Positions 27,207 to 35,352 of a DNA stretch of 64,000 nt are shown piece by piece. Every line of letters begins with the position of its first letter. Positions within the stretch are counted from its first letter, which is position 1. This stretch comes from an uncultured Prevotella sp. GTDB taxonomy: Bacteria; Bacteroidota; Bacteroidia; Bacteroidales; Bacteroidaceae. The notes under the pieces were generated by a model that saw only the letters and a program-made list of their open reading frames with translations, was not told where the DNA came from and searched no databases. The position numbers and the translations under genes are program-made. Where the stretch lies: NCBI GenBank assembly GCA_900314935.1, contig OMXE01000002.1:62001-126000 (forward strand), written 5' to 3'.

Positions 27207-27881
27207 ATGAAAAAGGTTTTGGTTTTGATGACTTGCGTGTTCGCACTGACAGCATGTCGAATGGAATTAAGCAACTGGGACTCTAAAACAATTAAAGCCA
27301 GTAAAAACATCGTTACCAAGGAGTATCATCTTACTCCGTTTGAAGAGGTGGAACTGAGCTGTGTGGGAGCTGTGGAACTGATACAGAGCGAAAGCAAGGA
27401 CGGCGTGGTGGAGCTTACCGCACCCGACAACTACATTGATTTGTATAAGTTTACGAGCAACGGTAAGAAACTGGATATCGACTATGTCAAGAAGACTGTA
27501 AACATCCATAGCAAGTACGTAAAGATCAAGGTATATACCACCGACCTCATCAAGTTAGAAAACGACGGTGCTGCAACGATAAGGATGGACAAACTGGATA
27601 CTGACATCATAAGGATCGACAACAGTGGCGTAGGCGACATCAGGATTGGTGGAATAGCCGACGAGGCCGAACTGATCTGCAGCGGCGTGGGTAGCATTCA
27701 CGCCGGTCAGCTGAAAGCATTGAAAGTAAAAGCAGATATATCAGGTGTTGGCAGCATTGAATGTTACGCATCAGAAGAGATTGACGGCAGTGTATCAGGT
27801 GTGGGATCACTGAAATACGGCGGTCATCCCAAACAGAAGGAAACAAGTCGAAGTGGAATCGGAAGCATCTCCGAGATATAA
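27207..27881 (+). CDS. GIN-domain (DUF2807) lipoprotein
   Basis: Lipoprotein signal with lipobox LTAC (Cys about 17). The rest is a right-handed beta-helix of the head-GIN / DUF2807 type, with repeated turns such as NSGVGDI, CSGVGSI, ISGVGSI and VSGVGSL. This family is common in the Bacteroidota outer envelope; its function is unknown. It is followed by a strong hairpin. Confidence 0.85.
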   Translation: MKKVLVLMTCVFALTACRMELSNWDSKTIKASKNIVTKEYHLTPFEEVELSCVGAVELIQSESKDGVVELTAPDNYIDLYKFTSNGKKLDIDYVKKTVNIHSKYVKIKVYTTDLIKLENDGAATIRMDKLDTDIIRIDNSGVGDIRIGGIADEAELICSGVGSIHAGQLKALKVKADISGVGSIECYASEEIDGSVSGVGSLKYGGHPKQKETSRSGIGSISEI

Positions 27882-27898
27882 AACAATCATCAAACAAC

Positions 27899-27925
27899 AA
27901 GGGCGATCACAACGATCGCCCTTTT
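27899..27925. terminator. Bidirectional terminator
   Basis: AAGGGCGATC (27899-27908) pairs with GATCGCCCTT (27914-27923), flanked by A's and T's; it serves the GIN lipoprotein and the convergent GH13 gene. Confidence 0.85.
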
Positions 27926-27926
27926 C

Positions 27927-29603
27927 TTATGCTTTGAACTTCAGAACGACAGCTCCAAGCGGTGGGAGCTGCATACTGACCGTCTCATCACGTCTCAGCA
28001 CTATTCTCTTTTTCTTGCCCGAAAGCAAATCGGTAGCGATGGCGTTCTTCTCCTTGATCTGAAGATAATCGAAGGCATGGGCAGGAATCGTCACATCCAT
28101 GTCAGCCGACTGCTCCTCGAAGTTAGCCACGACCAGTAACACCTCGGTGTCTGACTTACGCAGAAAAGCATATTGGCGTTGATACTGCTGATTCACATAC
28201 ATCAGATCGAACGACGCACCTTCGGCAACGCTTTTCTCTGAGCGTGCAATGTTCAGCACCTTGTCATACATGGCCTTCAATGCCTTCTCCTCCTTCGTGA
28301 GCTTCTGTTGCTCAGCCCTCGCCAGCGTATCCACGCACCAATAATCGAAGATGGTGGTCCGTCCGTCTTTACCGCTGAACCCCTCTTCATCCATGCCCTG
28401 CTCGCCATATTCCTGTCCTGCATAAAGCATGAACGGATTCTGTTGCAAGAGCACACTGACAATCAAACCAGGAATCCCCTTCTCTGCCTTACCCGCGAAG
28501 AAATCAGAGGCGATGCGCTGCTCATCGTGGTTCTCCAGGAAATACAGCATGTGGTCGCGGATATCATCCGTTGCCTGCCACTGAGAGGTAATATCTGTCG
28601 TACTGCGTTTTCCACAAATCACGTCACGGATACAGTCGTACATCCCCACCTTGTCATACAGGTAGTCGAACCCCGCGCCGATATAGGTACGGTACTGGTT
28701 CGGATCATACACCTCACCGATAAAGAGCATCTCCGGATACTGGTATTTCACCTTGTCGGTAGCCCAGTTCCAGAACGCTGCCGGCACCATCTCCGCCATG
28801 TCGCAGCGGAACCCGTCGATACCCTTCCCTGCCCAGAAGAGCAGGATATCCGTCATCTTCCCCCAGGTATTGGGAATCGGACTGAAGTGCTCCGACCGTC
28901 CGCCAGCATCGCAGTAGTCAATGCCGTAGTTCAGCTTCACCGTCTCATACCAGTCGTTGGCCGAAGGCTGGTTAGAGAACTGGTCGTTACCCGTTGCACG
29001 TGCGGGATTCTCCGAATATGTGGAGTGTGGAGTGTGGAATGTGGAGTGAGAAATGCTACTGAGATCCAATGGTTGTCCCCAGCAGTAGTAGAAGTTATTC
29101 TTGGTGGAGAAGTGCATGGAGGTATCATCCTCCTCACCCAGATCCTTCACCCCCTCAGGTTTGCAGATACTCTTGTATTCGCGTGCCACATGGTTCGGCA
29201 CGAAGTCGATAATCACCTTCATGCCCGCCTGGTGAACCCGTTCCACCAGCGCCTCGAACTCCTTCATGCGGTTAGGAACATCCTCGGCCAGATCAGGGTC
29301 TATGTCATAGTAATCAGCTATGGCGTAAGGCGACCCCGCCCTACCCTTCACCACCTCAGGGTGCTGTGTAGGAATGCCGTAAGCCGAGTAGTCGGTCTGT
29401 GTAGCATGACGAATCACGCCGGTGAACCAGATATGGCTCACGCCCATCGCCCTGATATTCTTCAGGACAGTGGGCGTGAAATCGTTCATCTTTCCACATC
29501 CGTTTTCGGTCAGCGAACCATTCTCGATTCGAGCCGTATTACGATTGCTGAAAAGACGCGTAAAGATTTGATAAACAATTATCTTATGCGATGCCATGGG
29601 CAT
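27927..29603 (-). CDS. GH13 alpha-amylase family glycoside hydrolase
   Basis: TIM-barrel enzyme acting on alpha-glucans. The conserved regions are DFVPNHVA, GFRCDMAEM (nucleophile Asp), FIGEVYD (acid Glu) and ENHDEQR (third Asp). No signal peptide, so it is probably cytosolic. Starts at 29603 or 29597 are both possible, and either overlaps the end of fabD. Residues about 183-198 (SISHSTFHTPHSTYS) are encoded by a heptanucleotide array inserted in frame before the ARATGND segment. Confidence 0.92.
   Translation of the reverse strand: MPMASHKIIVYQIFTRLFSNRNTARIENGSLTENGCGKMNDFTPTVLKNIRAMGVSHIWFTGVIRHATQTDYSAYGIPTQHPEVVKGRAGSPYAIADYYDIDPDLAEDVPNRMKEFEALVERVHQAGMKVIIDFVPNHVAREYKSICKPEGVKDLGEEDDTSMHFSTKNNFYYCWGQPLDLSSISHSTFHTPHSTYSENPARATGNDQFSNQPSANDWYETVKLNYGIDYCDAGGRSEHFSPIPNTWGKMTDILLFWAGKGIDGFRCDMAEMVPAAFWNWATDKVKYQYPEMLFIGEVYDPNQYRTYIGAGFDYLYDKVGMYDCIRDVICGKRSTTDITSQWQATDDIRDHMLYFLENHDEQRIASDFFAGKAEKGIPGLIVSVLLQQNPFMLYAGQEYGEQGMDEEGFSGKDGRTTIFDYWCVDTLARAEQQKLTKEEKALKAMYDKVLNIARSEKSVAEGASFDLMYVNQQYQRQYAFLRKSDTEVLLVVANFEEQSADMDVTIPAHAFDYLQIKEKNAIATDLLSGKKKRIVLRRDETVSMQLPPLGAVVLKFKA
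29021..29048. repeat. Heptanucleotide array TGGAGTG x4 inside GH13 gene
   Basis: Units TGGAGTG, TGGAGTG, TGGAATG, TGGAGTG. On the coding strand they read CACTCCA-type units and encode HST/HTP residues. The same unit family is found at 31001 and 55591. Confidence 0.9.
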
Positions 29604-30471
29604 TTACTTCTTTGTTGATCTTAGCGATCATACCCTGCAGCGCCTTGCCAGGTCCGCATTCTGTGAAGTCGTCGGCACCATCGGCAATCATGTTCTGCAC
29701 GCACTGTGTCCAACGCACCGGACTGGTGAGCTGAGCAATCAGGTTCGCCTTGATCTCAGCAGCATCCGTATGCGGCTTACCGTCCACATTCTGATATACC
29801 GGACACTTCGGAGTCTTCACCTCAGTCACCTCAATAGCAGCCTGCAGCTCATCCTTTGCCGGCTGCATCAGCGGAGAGTGGAACGCACCACCCACCTTCA
29901 GCGGCAGCGCACGCTTGGCACCAGCCTCCTTCATCTTCTCGCAAGCCTCGTTGATAGCCTCGATGTTTCCGCTGATCACCAGCTGTCCCGGGTTGTTATA
30001 GTTAGCCGGAATCACCACATATCCTTCCTTGCTGATTCCTGCGCATATCTCCTCCACTTTCTCGTCAGGCAGTCCGATGATGGCAGCCATGGTTGACGGT
30101 GCGGCCTCACAGGCTTTCTGCATGGCCATGGCACGGGCATACACCAGTTTCAGTCCATCCTCAAAGCTCAGTGCTCCGGCAGCCACCAGCGCAGAGAACT
30201 CACCAAGAGAGTGACCGGCAGTCATCTCAGGCTTGAAATCCTCGCCCATGCAGAAGGCAGAGATCACGCTATGCAGGAACACAGCAGGCTGTGTCACCTT
30301 GGTCTGACGCAAATCCTCATCCGTGCCTTCGAACATGATGTCCGTGATTCTGTAGCCCAGAATCTCATTGGCTTTCTCAAAAAGTTCCTTCGCTTTGGGG
30401 TTGTTATCATACAGATCCTTACCCATTCCTACGAACTGTGCTCCCTGTCCGGGAAATACAAATGCTTTCAT
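29584..30471 (-). CDS. fabD: Malonyl-CoA:ACP transacylase
   Basis: Loads malonyl groups onto acyl carrier protein for fatty-acid synthesis. FPGQGAQFVGMG at the N-terminus, nucleophile motif GHSLGE (Ser about 88), AFHSPLM with the catalytic His, and 295 residues all fit FabD. Transcription probably starts from a promoter carried by the hairpin repeat just upstream. The stop lies inside the start region of the GH13 gene. Confidence 0.96.
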   Translation of the reverse strand: MKAFVFPGQGAQFVGMGKDLYDNNPKAKELFEKANEILGYRITDIMFEGTDEDLRQTKVTQPAVFLHSVISAFCMGEDFKPEMTAGHSLGEFSALVAAGALSFEDGLKLVYARAMAMQKACEAAPSTMAAIIGLPDEKVEEICAGISKEGYVVIPANYNNPGQLVISGNIEAINEACEKMKEAGAKRALPLKVGGAFHSPLMQPAKDELQAAIEVTEVKTPKCPVYQNVDGKPHTDAAEIKANLIAQLTSPVRWTQCVQNMIADGADDFTECGPGKALQGMIAKINKEVNAHGIA

Positions 30472-30512
30472 CTTTTTACTGTTTTAATACCTTTGATTAA
30501 TAATAAAGCGCT

Positions 30513-30601
30513 GCAAAGGTACGAATAAGCGAGCACAGGACAAAAGAAAAAGCGCTTTTTCTTTTGTTTTGTCGAGCGAAAGTACCTTCGACGAAGTCAA
30601 T
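30513..30601 (-). repeat. Promoter-bearing hairpin repeat, copy 1 (fabD)
   Basis: Starts (plus strand) GCAAAGGTACGAATAAG, contains the 24-base palindrome centred near 30552, and ends with the small stem CTTCGACGAAG. On the minus strand it reads TTTTG, 19 bases, TACCTTTG (box 30514-30521), an exact Bacteroidota promoter pointing at fabD. A related copy stands before metA. Confidence 0.85.
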
Positions 30602-30684
30602 GGTACGATTAAGCGAGGGAAAAACCAAAGAAAAGCTTGTTTTTCTTTGTTTTTCCGAGCGGAAGTACCTTCGGCGAAGCCAAT
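30602..30684 (-). repeat. Hairpin repeat, copy 2
   Basis: Same organisation as copy 1: GGTACGATTAAGCGAG, a long imperfect hairpin with arms GGAAAAA / TTTTTCC, then AAGTACCTTCGGCGAAG. Its -7 equivalent reads TACCATTG, one base off consensus. Confidence 0.8.
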
Positions 30685-30740
30685 GGTACGAATAAGTGAG
30701 CGAAAAACCAAATAAAACGATGATTTTGTTTTTCATACAA
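30685..30740 (-). repeat. Hairpin repeat, copy 3 (partial)
   Basis: GGTACGAATAAGTGAGCG followed by a short hairpin region; the distal CTTCGGCGAAG part is missing. The -7 equivalent is again TACCATTG. Confidence 0.7.
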
Positions 30741-30876
30741 CTACCACCTTCCCCTCTTTTTCTTTGGCGCAAAGAAAAGAGGCAAAAGAAACATCCACCT
30801 ACCCCCATCCCCTCCCTATATGGAGGGGCTCAACTGAAAATTGCGGATACCGCCAATTTTCAGACTTTTCAGCGGT

Positions 30877-30902
30877 AAAATCGGGCATCAAAGCCCGATT
30901 TT
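30877..30902 (-). terminator. Possible terminator downstream of DUF2461 gene
   Basis: AAAATCGGGC pairs with GCCCGATTTT, a symmetrical 10-bp stem with A/T ends on both sides. It lies about 200 bases past the DUF2461 stop and could act in either direction. Confidence 0.5.
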
Positions 30903-30948
30903 GGTTTATGTCGGCTCACGCCCAAGTGATTGGCGCTATAGCATTTCT

Positions 30949-30984
30949 CGCGCCACCGCACCACCGTACCCCCGCGCCACCGAG
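30949..30984. repeat. Octanucleotide array CGCGCCAC x4
   Basis: Units CGCGCCAC, CGCACCAC, CGTACCCC, CGCGCCAC, then CGAG. The same period-8 unit occurs twice, inverted, near 53 kb. Confidence 0.85.
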
Positions 30985-31000
30985 ATTTGTGGTATTCTCA

Positions 31001-31028
31001 CTCCACACTCCTCACTCCACATTCCACG
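31001..31028. repeat. Heptanucleotide array CTCCACA x4
   Basis: Units CTCCACA, CTCCTCA, CTCCACA, TTCCACG. Intergenic; same unit family as those inside the GH13 and hemW genes. Confidence 0.85.
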
Positions 31029-31036
31029 AATCATTT

Positions 31037-31068
31037 CTCCTTCCTCCTTCGTCCTTCCTCCTTCCTCG
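31037..31068. repeat. Heptanucleotide array CTCCTTC x4
   Basis: Units CTCCTTC, CTCCTTC, GTCCTTC, CTCCTTC, then CTCG. It lies eight bases from the previous array but has a different unit. Confidence 0.85.
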
Positions 31069-31104
31069 AACGTTCCCCTCCCTATGGAGGGGCCAGGGGT
31101 GGCC

Positions 31105-31830
31105 TCACTCATAATCATCAATCACCCCATTCATCATATCCACCATCGGCTTCGCCGCGCGGAACATCCGTTCCGCCTCATCCAGCCATTGGTCACCCTG
31201 GAAGAAGTCATCCGGCACATGATGCCAGCAGCAATAATCCTTCTGTTGCAGATACTCAATATACTCCCAGTCGCGCGGGAACCCTGCAGGACACGTCTTC
31301 AACCGCTCCAGTCCGAACCCCTGCGGCTGATCCCAGCTCGACACCTCCGTAGGCGCCGGGAAGCTGCTTGCCGCATCACTCCCAAAGTATTTCAGGAACT
31401 CTTCACTGCGCACACACCGCAGCCACTCCTCCGTATTCGCCATGATCTCGTTACGGCACGAAGTCAGGATATTCGTCGGCAGCCAGTAGTTTCCGCATGC
31501 CACCGTACAGTGCCCCGGTTCCAGATGAATATAGTACCCCCCATGCAGCGACTTCTTTCCGTGCGCAGAGATGTACGCCCCCAGGTGGTTTTTATACGGC
31601 GACTTATCCTTCGAGAACCGCGTATCGCGATAAAAGCGGTACGTACAGTCCTTCACTGTCAGGTGAGCAATCGAATCGTCAAACGTCATGATGCGCGCGA
31701 TGGTCTGCTGAACCCCCTTTTCAAAGTCAGCCCTCACCGCCTCATACTCCTTCTTATGCTCCTGAAACCACTCCCTGTTATTATTCGCCATCACCTGGCG
31801 CAGGAATCTCAATATCCGTTTTGCATCCAT
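31105..31830 (-). CDS. DUF2461 family protein
   Basis: About 240 residues beginning MDAKRILRFLRQVMANNNREWF; NNNREWFQEHKKEYE and the later RFSKDKSPYKNHLGAYIS are typical of DUF2461 (TIGR02453). The function is unknown. The start at 31830 is preferred because a consensus promoter lies between it and the longer frame's ATG. It faces the 630-base repeat-filled gap. Confidence 0.88.
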   Translation of the reverse strand: MDAKRILRFLRQVMANNNREWFQEHKKEYEAVRADFEKGVQQTIARIMTFDDSIAHLTVKDCTYRFYRDTRFSKDKSPYKNHLGAYISAHGKKSLHGGYYIHLEPGHCTVACGNYWLPTNILTSCRNEIMANTEEWLRCVRSEEFLKYFGSDAASSFPAPTEVSSWDQPQGFGLERLKTCPAGFPRDWEYIEYLQQKDYCCWHHVPDDFFQGDQWLDEAERMFRAAKPMVDMMNGVIDDYE

Positions 31831-31868
31831 AATGAAATCACATCTAAAACTATGATTATTGCAAGATG

Positions 31869-31900
31869 CAAAGATACAGAATTGTTTTTGATTACGCAAA
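31869..31900 (-). promoter_or_regulatory. Promoter of DUF2461 gene
   Basis: Minus strand TTTG (31897-31900), 20 bases, TATCTTTG (31869-31876). The core GCAAAGATACAGAATTGTTT resembles the duplicated promoter segment at 46.3 and 47.3 kb. Confidence 0.75.
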
Positions 31901-31926
31901 ATGTGTAACGCAAAATGTATAATGAA

Positions 31927-32520
31927 TCACTCCACTCGTTTCAGTTCATACCTCCGCACATACTGCAGCAGCGGATCCACATCCCATGTCAGTTCTCTGT
32001 GGAACTCCACCCGTATATACATCCACGTCTTACTGTTTACCTTGTAATCCTTCTCGAAGTACAGCTTTTCACCCGCAGCACTTCCCGCCATGAGGAACGA
32101 GCTGTCGGCAATGGATTTCGTTGCAGCCCCCATACTGATGGCATCATATTTCTCCTGTACCGACATCTCCTCCGCATCATCATACGTCGTAACAACCATC
32201 GTAACCCCATGATATTCCACATGCAGATTCCGCTCCGCATCATTAGGATTCCTCTTCATACATGCAGGATAATCCACCGAGAAACTATCCTTGTAGTTTG
32301 TCCACGTTTTCCATTGCGTCGTTTCAAACACCCTCCGCAGCCACTGAGCATCCACAAACACCGTGTCGTGTTTCTCCACGATGAAGCTATCGATATACAC
32401 CGTGTCGTGAACAGTCCTTTCACTGTTCATATACTCCCTTATCACCCTTTGGTCTTTACATGCACTGACTGTTATGGCTATCATCAGTACGGCCACCATG
32501 CCAACTACACCCTTTTTCAT
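31927..32520 (-). CDS. Lipoprotein of unknown function
   Basis: Signal with lipobox VSAC (Cys about 21), then 175 residues with HDTVYIDSF and KHDTVFVDAQWL repeats near the start and an acidic middle. I do not recognise the family; it resembles the small stress-type lipoproteins common in Prevotella. It is last in a minus-strand operon with the zinc-ribbon gene 26 bases upstream. Confidence 0.7.
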   Translation of the reverse strand: MKKGVVGMVAVLMIAITVSACKDQRVIREYMNSERTVHDTVYIDSFIVEKHDTVFVDAQWLRRVFETTQWKTWTNYKDSFSVDYPACMKRNPNDAERNLHVEYHGVTMVVTTYDDAEEMSVQEKYDAISMGAATKSIADSSFLMAGSAAGEKLYFEKDYKVNSKTWMYIRVEFHRELTWDVDPLLQYVRRYELKRVE

Positions 32521-32546
32521 CTTTCCGCTTATTCTGACATTATACG

Positions 32547-33185
32547 CTAAAGCCTATAGAAAATCGTCGGCAGGAACTCTACGGTTTTCTTGCAATGGGG
32601 ACATACAGACAATTCACCCACATATCCTATTGGTCCGTTGTCAATTGAAAGGTTATTCCATTGAAGATCTTCCGATTTCGTTCCACACCGCATGCAAGGA
32701 AATCGATGTCTTCGAGGTTTGATCTCTTCCAGTATCTCATGTTTGAGACTTAAGACATCCGGATCTCTGTCCAAATCCCAATGCCTAATCATAATATCTT
32801 GTAGAGGATTGGTACAGAACACCATTTGCTGAACCAGTCCATCTTCAATTCTTGATATTAGATAATGAACTCTGCTGTGTGGAAACAGAATGCCACAAAC
32901 ATCACGCTCATAGAAACGGCAGAACCTCACATCAAGTCTTGCTCTCTTCAAGATTTCTTTGCGCCTTACCAACCAGTCCTGCCAATATGCTACTACAGCA
33001 TCTCTTCCAACAATATCCCTATTATTATACAAAACCTGAACCACATCATCTGCCAGACAAGGACTAACTATAGAGAAATCCTTCCACTTAATGGCTGCCA
33101 TAAATAGTCTGGAAAATGCTGTATGTTCATCCTCGGCATGAGATGTATTCTTCACCTTCTTATTCTTCTCCTCACTCATATCCAT
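32547..33185 (-). CDS. NTF2/SnoaL-like protein with C-terminal zinc ribbon
   Basis: Residues 20-140 resemble an NTF2/SnoaL-like fold (AFSRLFMAAIKWKDFS, CLADDVVQVLYN, GRDAVVAYWQDWL). The C-terminal 50 residues carry CMRCG and CPHC, a two-knuckle zinc ribbon. I know no described protein with this pairing. It lies between a short paralogue gene and a lipoprotein in one operon. Confidence 0.55.
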   Translation of the reverse strand: MDMSEEKNKKVKNTSHAEDEHTAFSRLFMAAIKWKDFSIVSPCLADDVVQVLYNNRDIVGRDAVVAYWQDWLVRRKEILKRARLDVRFCRFYERDVCGILFPHSRVHYLISRIEDGLVQQMVFCTNPLQDIMIRHWDLDRDPDVLSLKHEILEEIKPRRHRFPCMRCGTKSEDLQWNNLSIDNGPIGYVGELSVCPHCKKTVEFLPTIFYRL

Positions 33186-33210
33186 ATGTTATTCTTTCTA
33201 TAAGTTGTAG

Positions 33211-33489
33211 TTATTCCCAAACCACCAGTTCCCTGGGCAGCGTGATGATCTTCAGTCGTTCATACCATATACGGGTAGAGCCCTCGATATGCTTTTTCGT
33301 ATGACCGCTGATGATATAATACGTAGCCGTGTATTCGTCCATCATGTCGAGGAACACCTTCTTGATGCGCGAGCACTTCTCGTTGATGGCATTGTCGAGC
33401 GGGTTCACCAAGTGGTTCACCCCATCAATCACCTTGATGATGCCCTGCATTTTATCCTCTACAATATCAAAATCCAAGATCGTATCCAT
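33211..33489 (-). CDS. Short paralogue of the 183-residue protein at 34789-35340
   Basis: 92 residues. INEKCSRIKKVFLDMMDE and ITLPRELVVWE match INEKCARIRKTFLDILDE and ITLPRDLVVWG at the C-terminus of the larger protein 1.3 kb upstream. The N-terminal half of the larger protein is absent here, so this is either a truncated duplicate or a free-standing C-domain. It has its own promoter and is the first gene of the operon that runs to 31927. Confidence 0.65.
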   Translation of the reverse strand: MDTILDFDIVEDKMQGIIKVIDGVNHLVNPLDNAINEKCSRIKKVFLDMMDEYTATYYIISGHTKKHIEGSTRIWYERLKIITLPRELVVWE

Positions 33490-33543
33490 GCTCTTTCTCT
33501 ACTTATCATTCGTTGGTCAGTAATGCCTTTCCCTTTTTGACTG

Positions 33544-33551
33544 CAAATATA
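33544..33551 (-). promoter_or_regulatory. -7 box before the 92-residue gene
   Basis: Minus strand TATATTTG, 54 bases before the start codon. The element TTGCTCCGCAAGGCTTGTG lies 30 bases farther upstream. Confidence 0.6.
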
Positions 33552-33581
33552 ATCAAAAAGCACAAGAATTCCAAAAGAAAA

Positions 33582-33600
33582 TTGCTCCGCAAGGCTTGTG
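33582..33600. promoter_or_regulatory. Shared upstream element, copy a
   Basis: TTGCTCCGCAAGGCTTGTG, identical over 19 bases to 34320-34338, and at nearly the same distance from a TATATTTG box. Confidence 0.6.
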
Positions 33601-33637
33601 AAGAAGAAAGAATATTTCTTTTCCATCGATATGCAGA

Positions 33638-34267
33638 TTACAGTTGTTCTTCCTTCACTTTGTACTTCTCCAGTTCAGTTATAAACAAACGCTGGGTCTT
33701 GAAGAAATCGTCCAGTACACTAACCAGATATAATTCAATCTCCGGAATCTGAGGTATGAACAGTATGTTTCTCTTGGTATGAACACTAATCTGCTCCAAT
33801 TCCTTATGGATTATGTATAGCACCGTGCAGGTCACAAAAGCATTTATATAATTGATCACCTTCTGCAACCGTGCAAACTCTTCCACCTCGCAATTTATGG
33901 AAAGACTGTACCACCAGTTGTTATATACTTCAATAAAGTATGAGTCATCAGTGGCAACAATTATAAACGGTTCCCCCTGATACCTGAAAAGGATTCTGTT
34001 ATCTTCCTCCTCCCTATACTCACAACCGATACGTCTCAGCGTTTGAAACACCAAGTCACGCGTTCCTATCATCTCTTCCATACTCGTTACACTATCGTTT
34101 TCTCCATTTGAGCAATCATCTTTTCCAGTTCCTGATTCTGGTACCACCACCCCATCCGCAATTCCTAGCGACTCATCATACGAATCCTCTGGCTTGTCAT
34201 GATAATACTTGTATATATGATACAGCGTAAACACCACAACCCCTAATAATACCCAATAATCTACCAT
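33638..34267 (-). CDS. Membrane-anchored protein of unknown function
   Basis: 209 residues from MVDYWVLLGVVVFTLYHIYKYYHD: one N-terminal membrane segment, a linker, then a soluble domain with EMIGTRDLVFQTLRRIGCEY and YQGEPFIIVATDDSYFIEVYN. The latter resembles the YbjN or bacterial sensory-type fold, but only weakly. The start at 34267 is chosen because the -7 box at 34283 lies between it and a longer frame. Own promoter. Confidence 0.6.
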   Translation of the reverse strand: MVDYWVLLGVVVFTLYHIYKYYHDKPEDSYDESLGIADGVVVPESGTGKDDCSNGENDSVTSMEEMIGTRDLVFQTLRRIGCEYREEEDNRILFRYQGEPFIIVATDDSYFIEVYNNWWYSLSINCEVEEFARLQKVINYINAFVTCTVLYIIHKELEQISVHTKRNILFIPQIPEIELYLVSVLDDFFKTQRLFITELEKYKVKEEQL

Positions 34268-34282
34268 ACCTTCTTTTTGTTG

Positions 34283-34290
34283 CAAATATA
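34283..34290 (-). promoter_or_regulatory. -7 box before membrane protein gene
   Basis: Minus strand TATATTTG, 15 bases before the start codon, with the 19-base shared element 29 bases upstream of it. Confidence 0.6.
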
Positions 34291-34319
34291 ACTCAAATCT
34301 AAACCTTTTCCAAGGTTTT

Positions 34320-34338
34320 TTGCTCCGCAAGGCTTGTG
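34320..34338. promoter_or_regulatory. Shared upstream element, copy b
   Basis: TTGCTCCGCAAGGCTTGTG, an exact copy of 33582-33600. Confidence 0.6.
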
Positions 34339-34642
34339 GAAATCTCATTTTTCTCCTCAGTGAGACAGATTCCTGTACCTTTTAAATCCCTATTCATATT
34401 CCTCCGCCACATTAGTGTAATCACATGATTACCAGAAGAATAAGGGCGGAGGAATTTAATGGGGTAATGACTGGAGCCGAGATTATGCGTGAACTGGGTA
34501 AGTACTCAAGGAAGACGATGGAAGGTAAAAATTGCTCCGCCAACAACCTGTTGATCATAAGTCAATTAGTCGTATTAGCGGAGCATTTTTATAATACATC
34601 CTTCACACTTTCTCAACGTCTTTTTTCTTTCATATTCCTACA

Positions 34643-34730
34643 AGCCTTATAACACCATCCAACCAGCCTTATAACACCATCCAACCAGCCTTATAACCCA
34701 TCGTTATCAGCCTTATAACACTGACTAAGC
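34643..34730. repeat. 22-bp tandem repeat x4
   Basis: Four 22-base units each beginning AGCCTTATAAC; the first two are identical, the third and fourth have diverged in the second half. Together with the stretch 34349-34642, where I see only a doubtful 75-codon frame and an inverted pair TGCTCCGC / GCGGAGCA, this fills the 440-base gene-free gap. Confidence 0.85.
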
Positions 34731-34788
34731 AGCCTTGTTTGTAAGTCCATGAGTTACACATTGTATACCAGGATTGTAAGACAACGAC

Positions 34789-35340
34789 CTACATAACTCC
34801 CCACACCACCAAGTCGCGGGGAAGAGTGATCTTCTTTGCCTCCCCTCTCTCACCTTGTATGTAATACTGCTCTGCCACATGTTCGTCCAAAATATCGAGG
34901 AATGTCTTTCTGATTCTGGCACACTTCTCATTGATGGAATTCAGAAGCGGGTTAGTTACATCTTCTATACTTCGCAATGCTCTATTTGATAATCCCCATG
35001 GCCTAAGTTTGGCATAGATTATAGCCAGTTCCTCCCTATAATCAGGAAGACACTTGAAAAGAATGCCTTCAGGATGATTCAGGAATAGCAGATACACCGC
35101 CTTAATGAGAGGCTCCATGTGAATCTCCTTACTGTCGTCACCTAAGAAAAGTTTGTAGTCTTTACTAATGTTCAGTGGGGACAACACTTCCTCCTTCTCA
35201 TGCAACGCAGCCTCAATCTCTATGTTCCCCACCCCATACGATCTCAGCTTGCTCACTTTCTCCTTCACCTCGTTCAAAAGAATGGTGCATTGCAACTGCA
35301 CCATCTCTTTTGAAGATCTGTTCATGTATTGATAACTCAT
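34789..35340 (-). CDS. Helical protein of unknown function (183 residues)
   Basis: Soluble, mostly helical (MNRSSKEMVQLQCTILLNEVKEKVSKL). The C-terminal 65 residues are shared with the 92-residue gene at 33211. I cannot name it. It is the last gene of a five-gene minus-strand cluster with DUF4407, 12 bases after the acidic protein gene. Confidence 0.65.
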   Translation of the reverse strand: MSYQYMNRSSKEMVQLQCTILLNEVKEKVSKLRSYGVGNIEIEAALHEKEEVLSPLNISKDYKLFLGDDSKEIHMEPLIKAVYLLFLNHPEGILFKCLPDYREELAIIYAKLRPWGLSNRALRSIEDVTNPLLNSINEKCARIRKTFLDILDEHVAEQYYIQGERGEAKKITLPRDLVVWGVM

Positions 35341-35352
35341 AATTACTCTCTT

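Noticed and set aside
28308..29618. 436-codon plus-strand frame opposite the GH13 gene
   Set aside because: A shadow of a codon-biased gene: rich in His/Arg/Leu, no domains; the GH13 frame has all catalytic motifs.
30841..31908. 355-codon plus-strand frame
   Set aside because: It runs through repeat arrays and the complement of the DUF2461 gene; Arg/Pro/His-rich.
34425..34652. 75-codon plus-strand frame
   Set aside because: It crosses an inverted repeat (TGCTCCGC / GCGGAGCA), has a low-complexity C-terminus and no family resemblance or promoter; kept as doubtful intergenic sequence.
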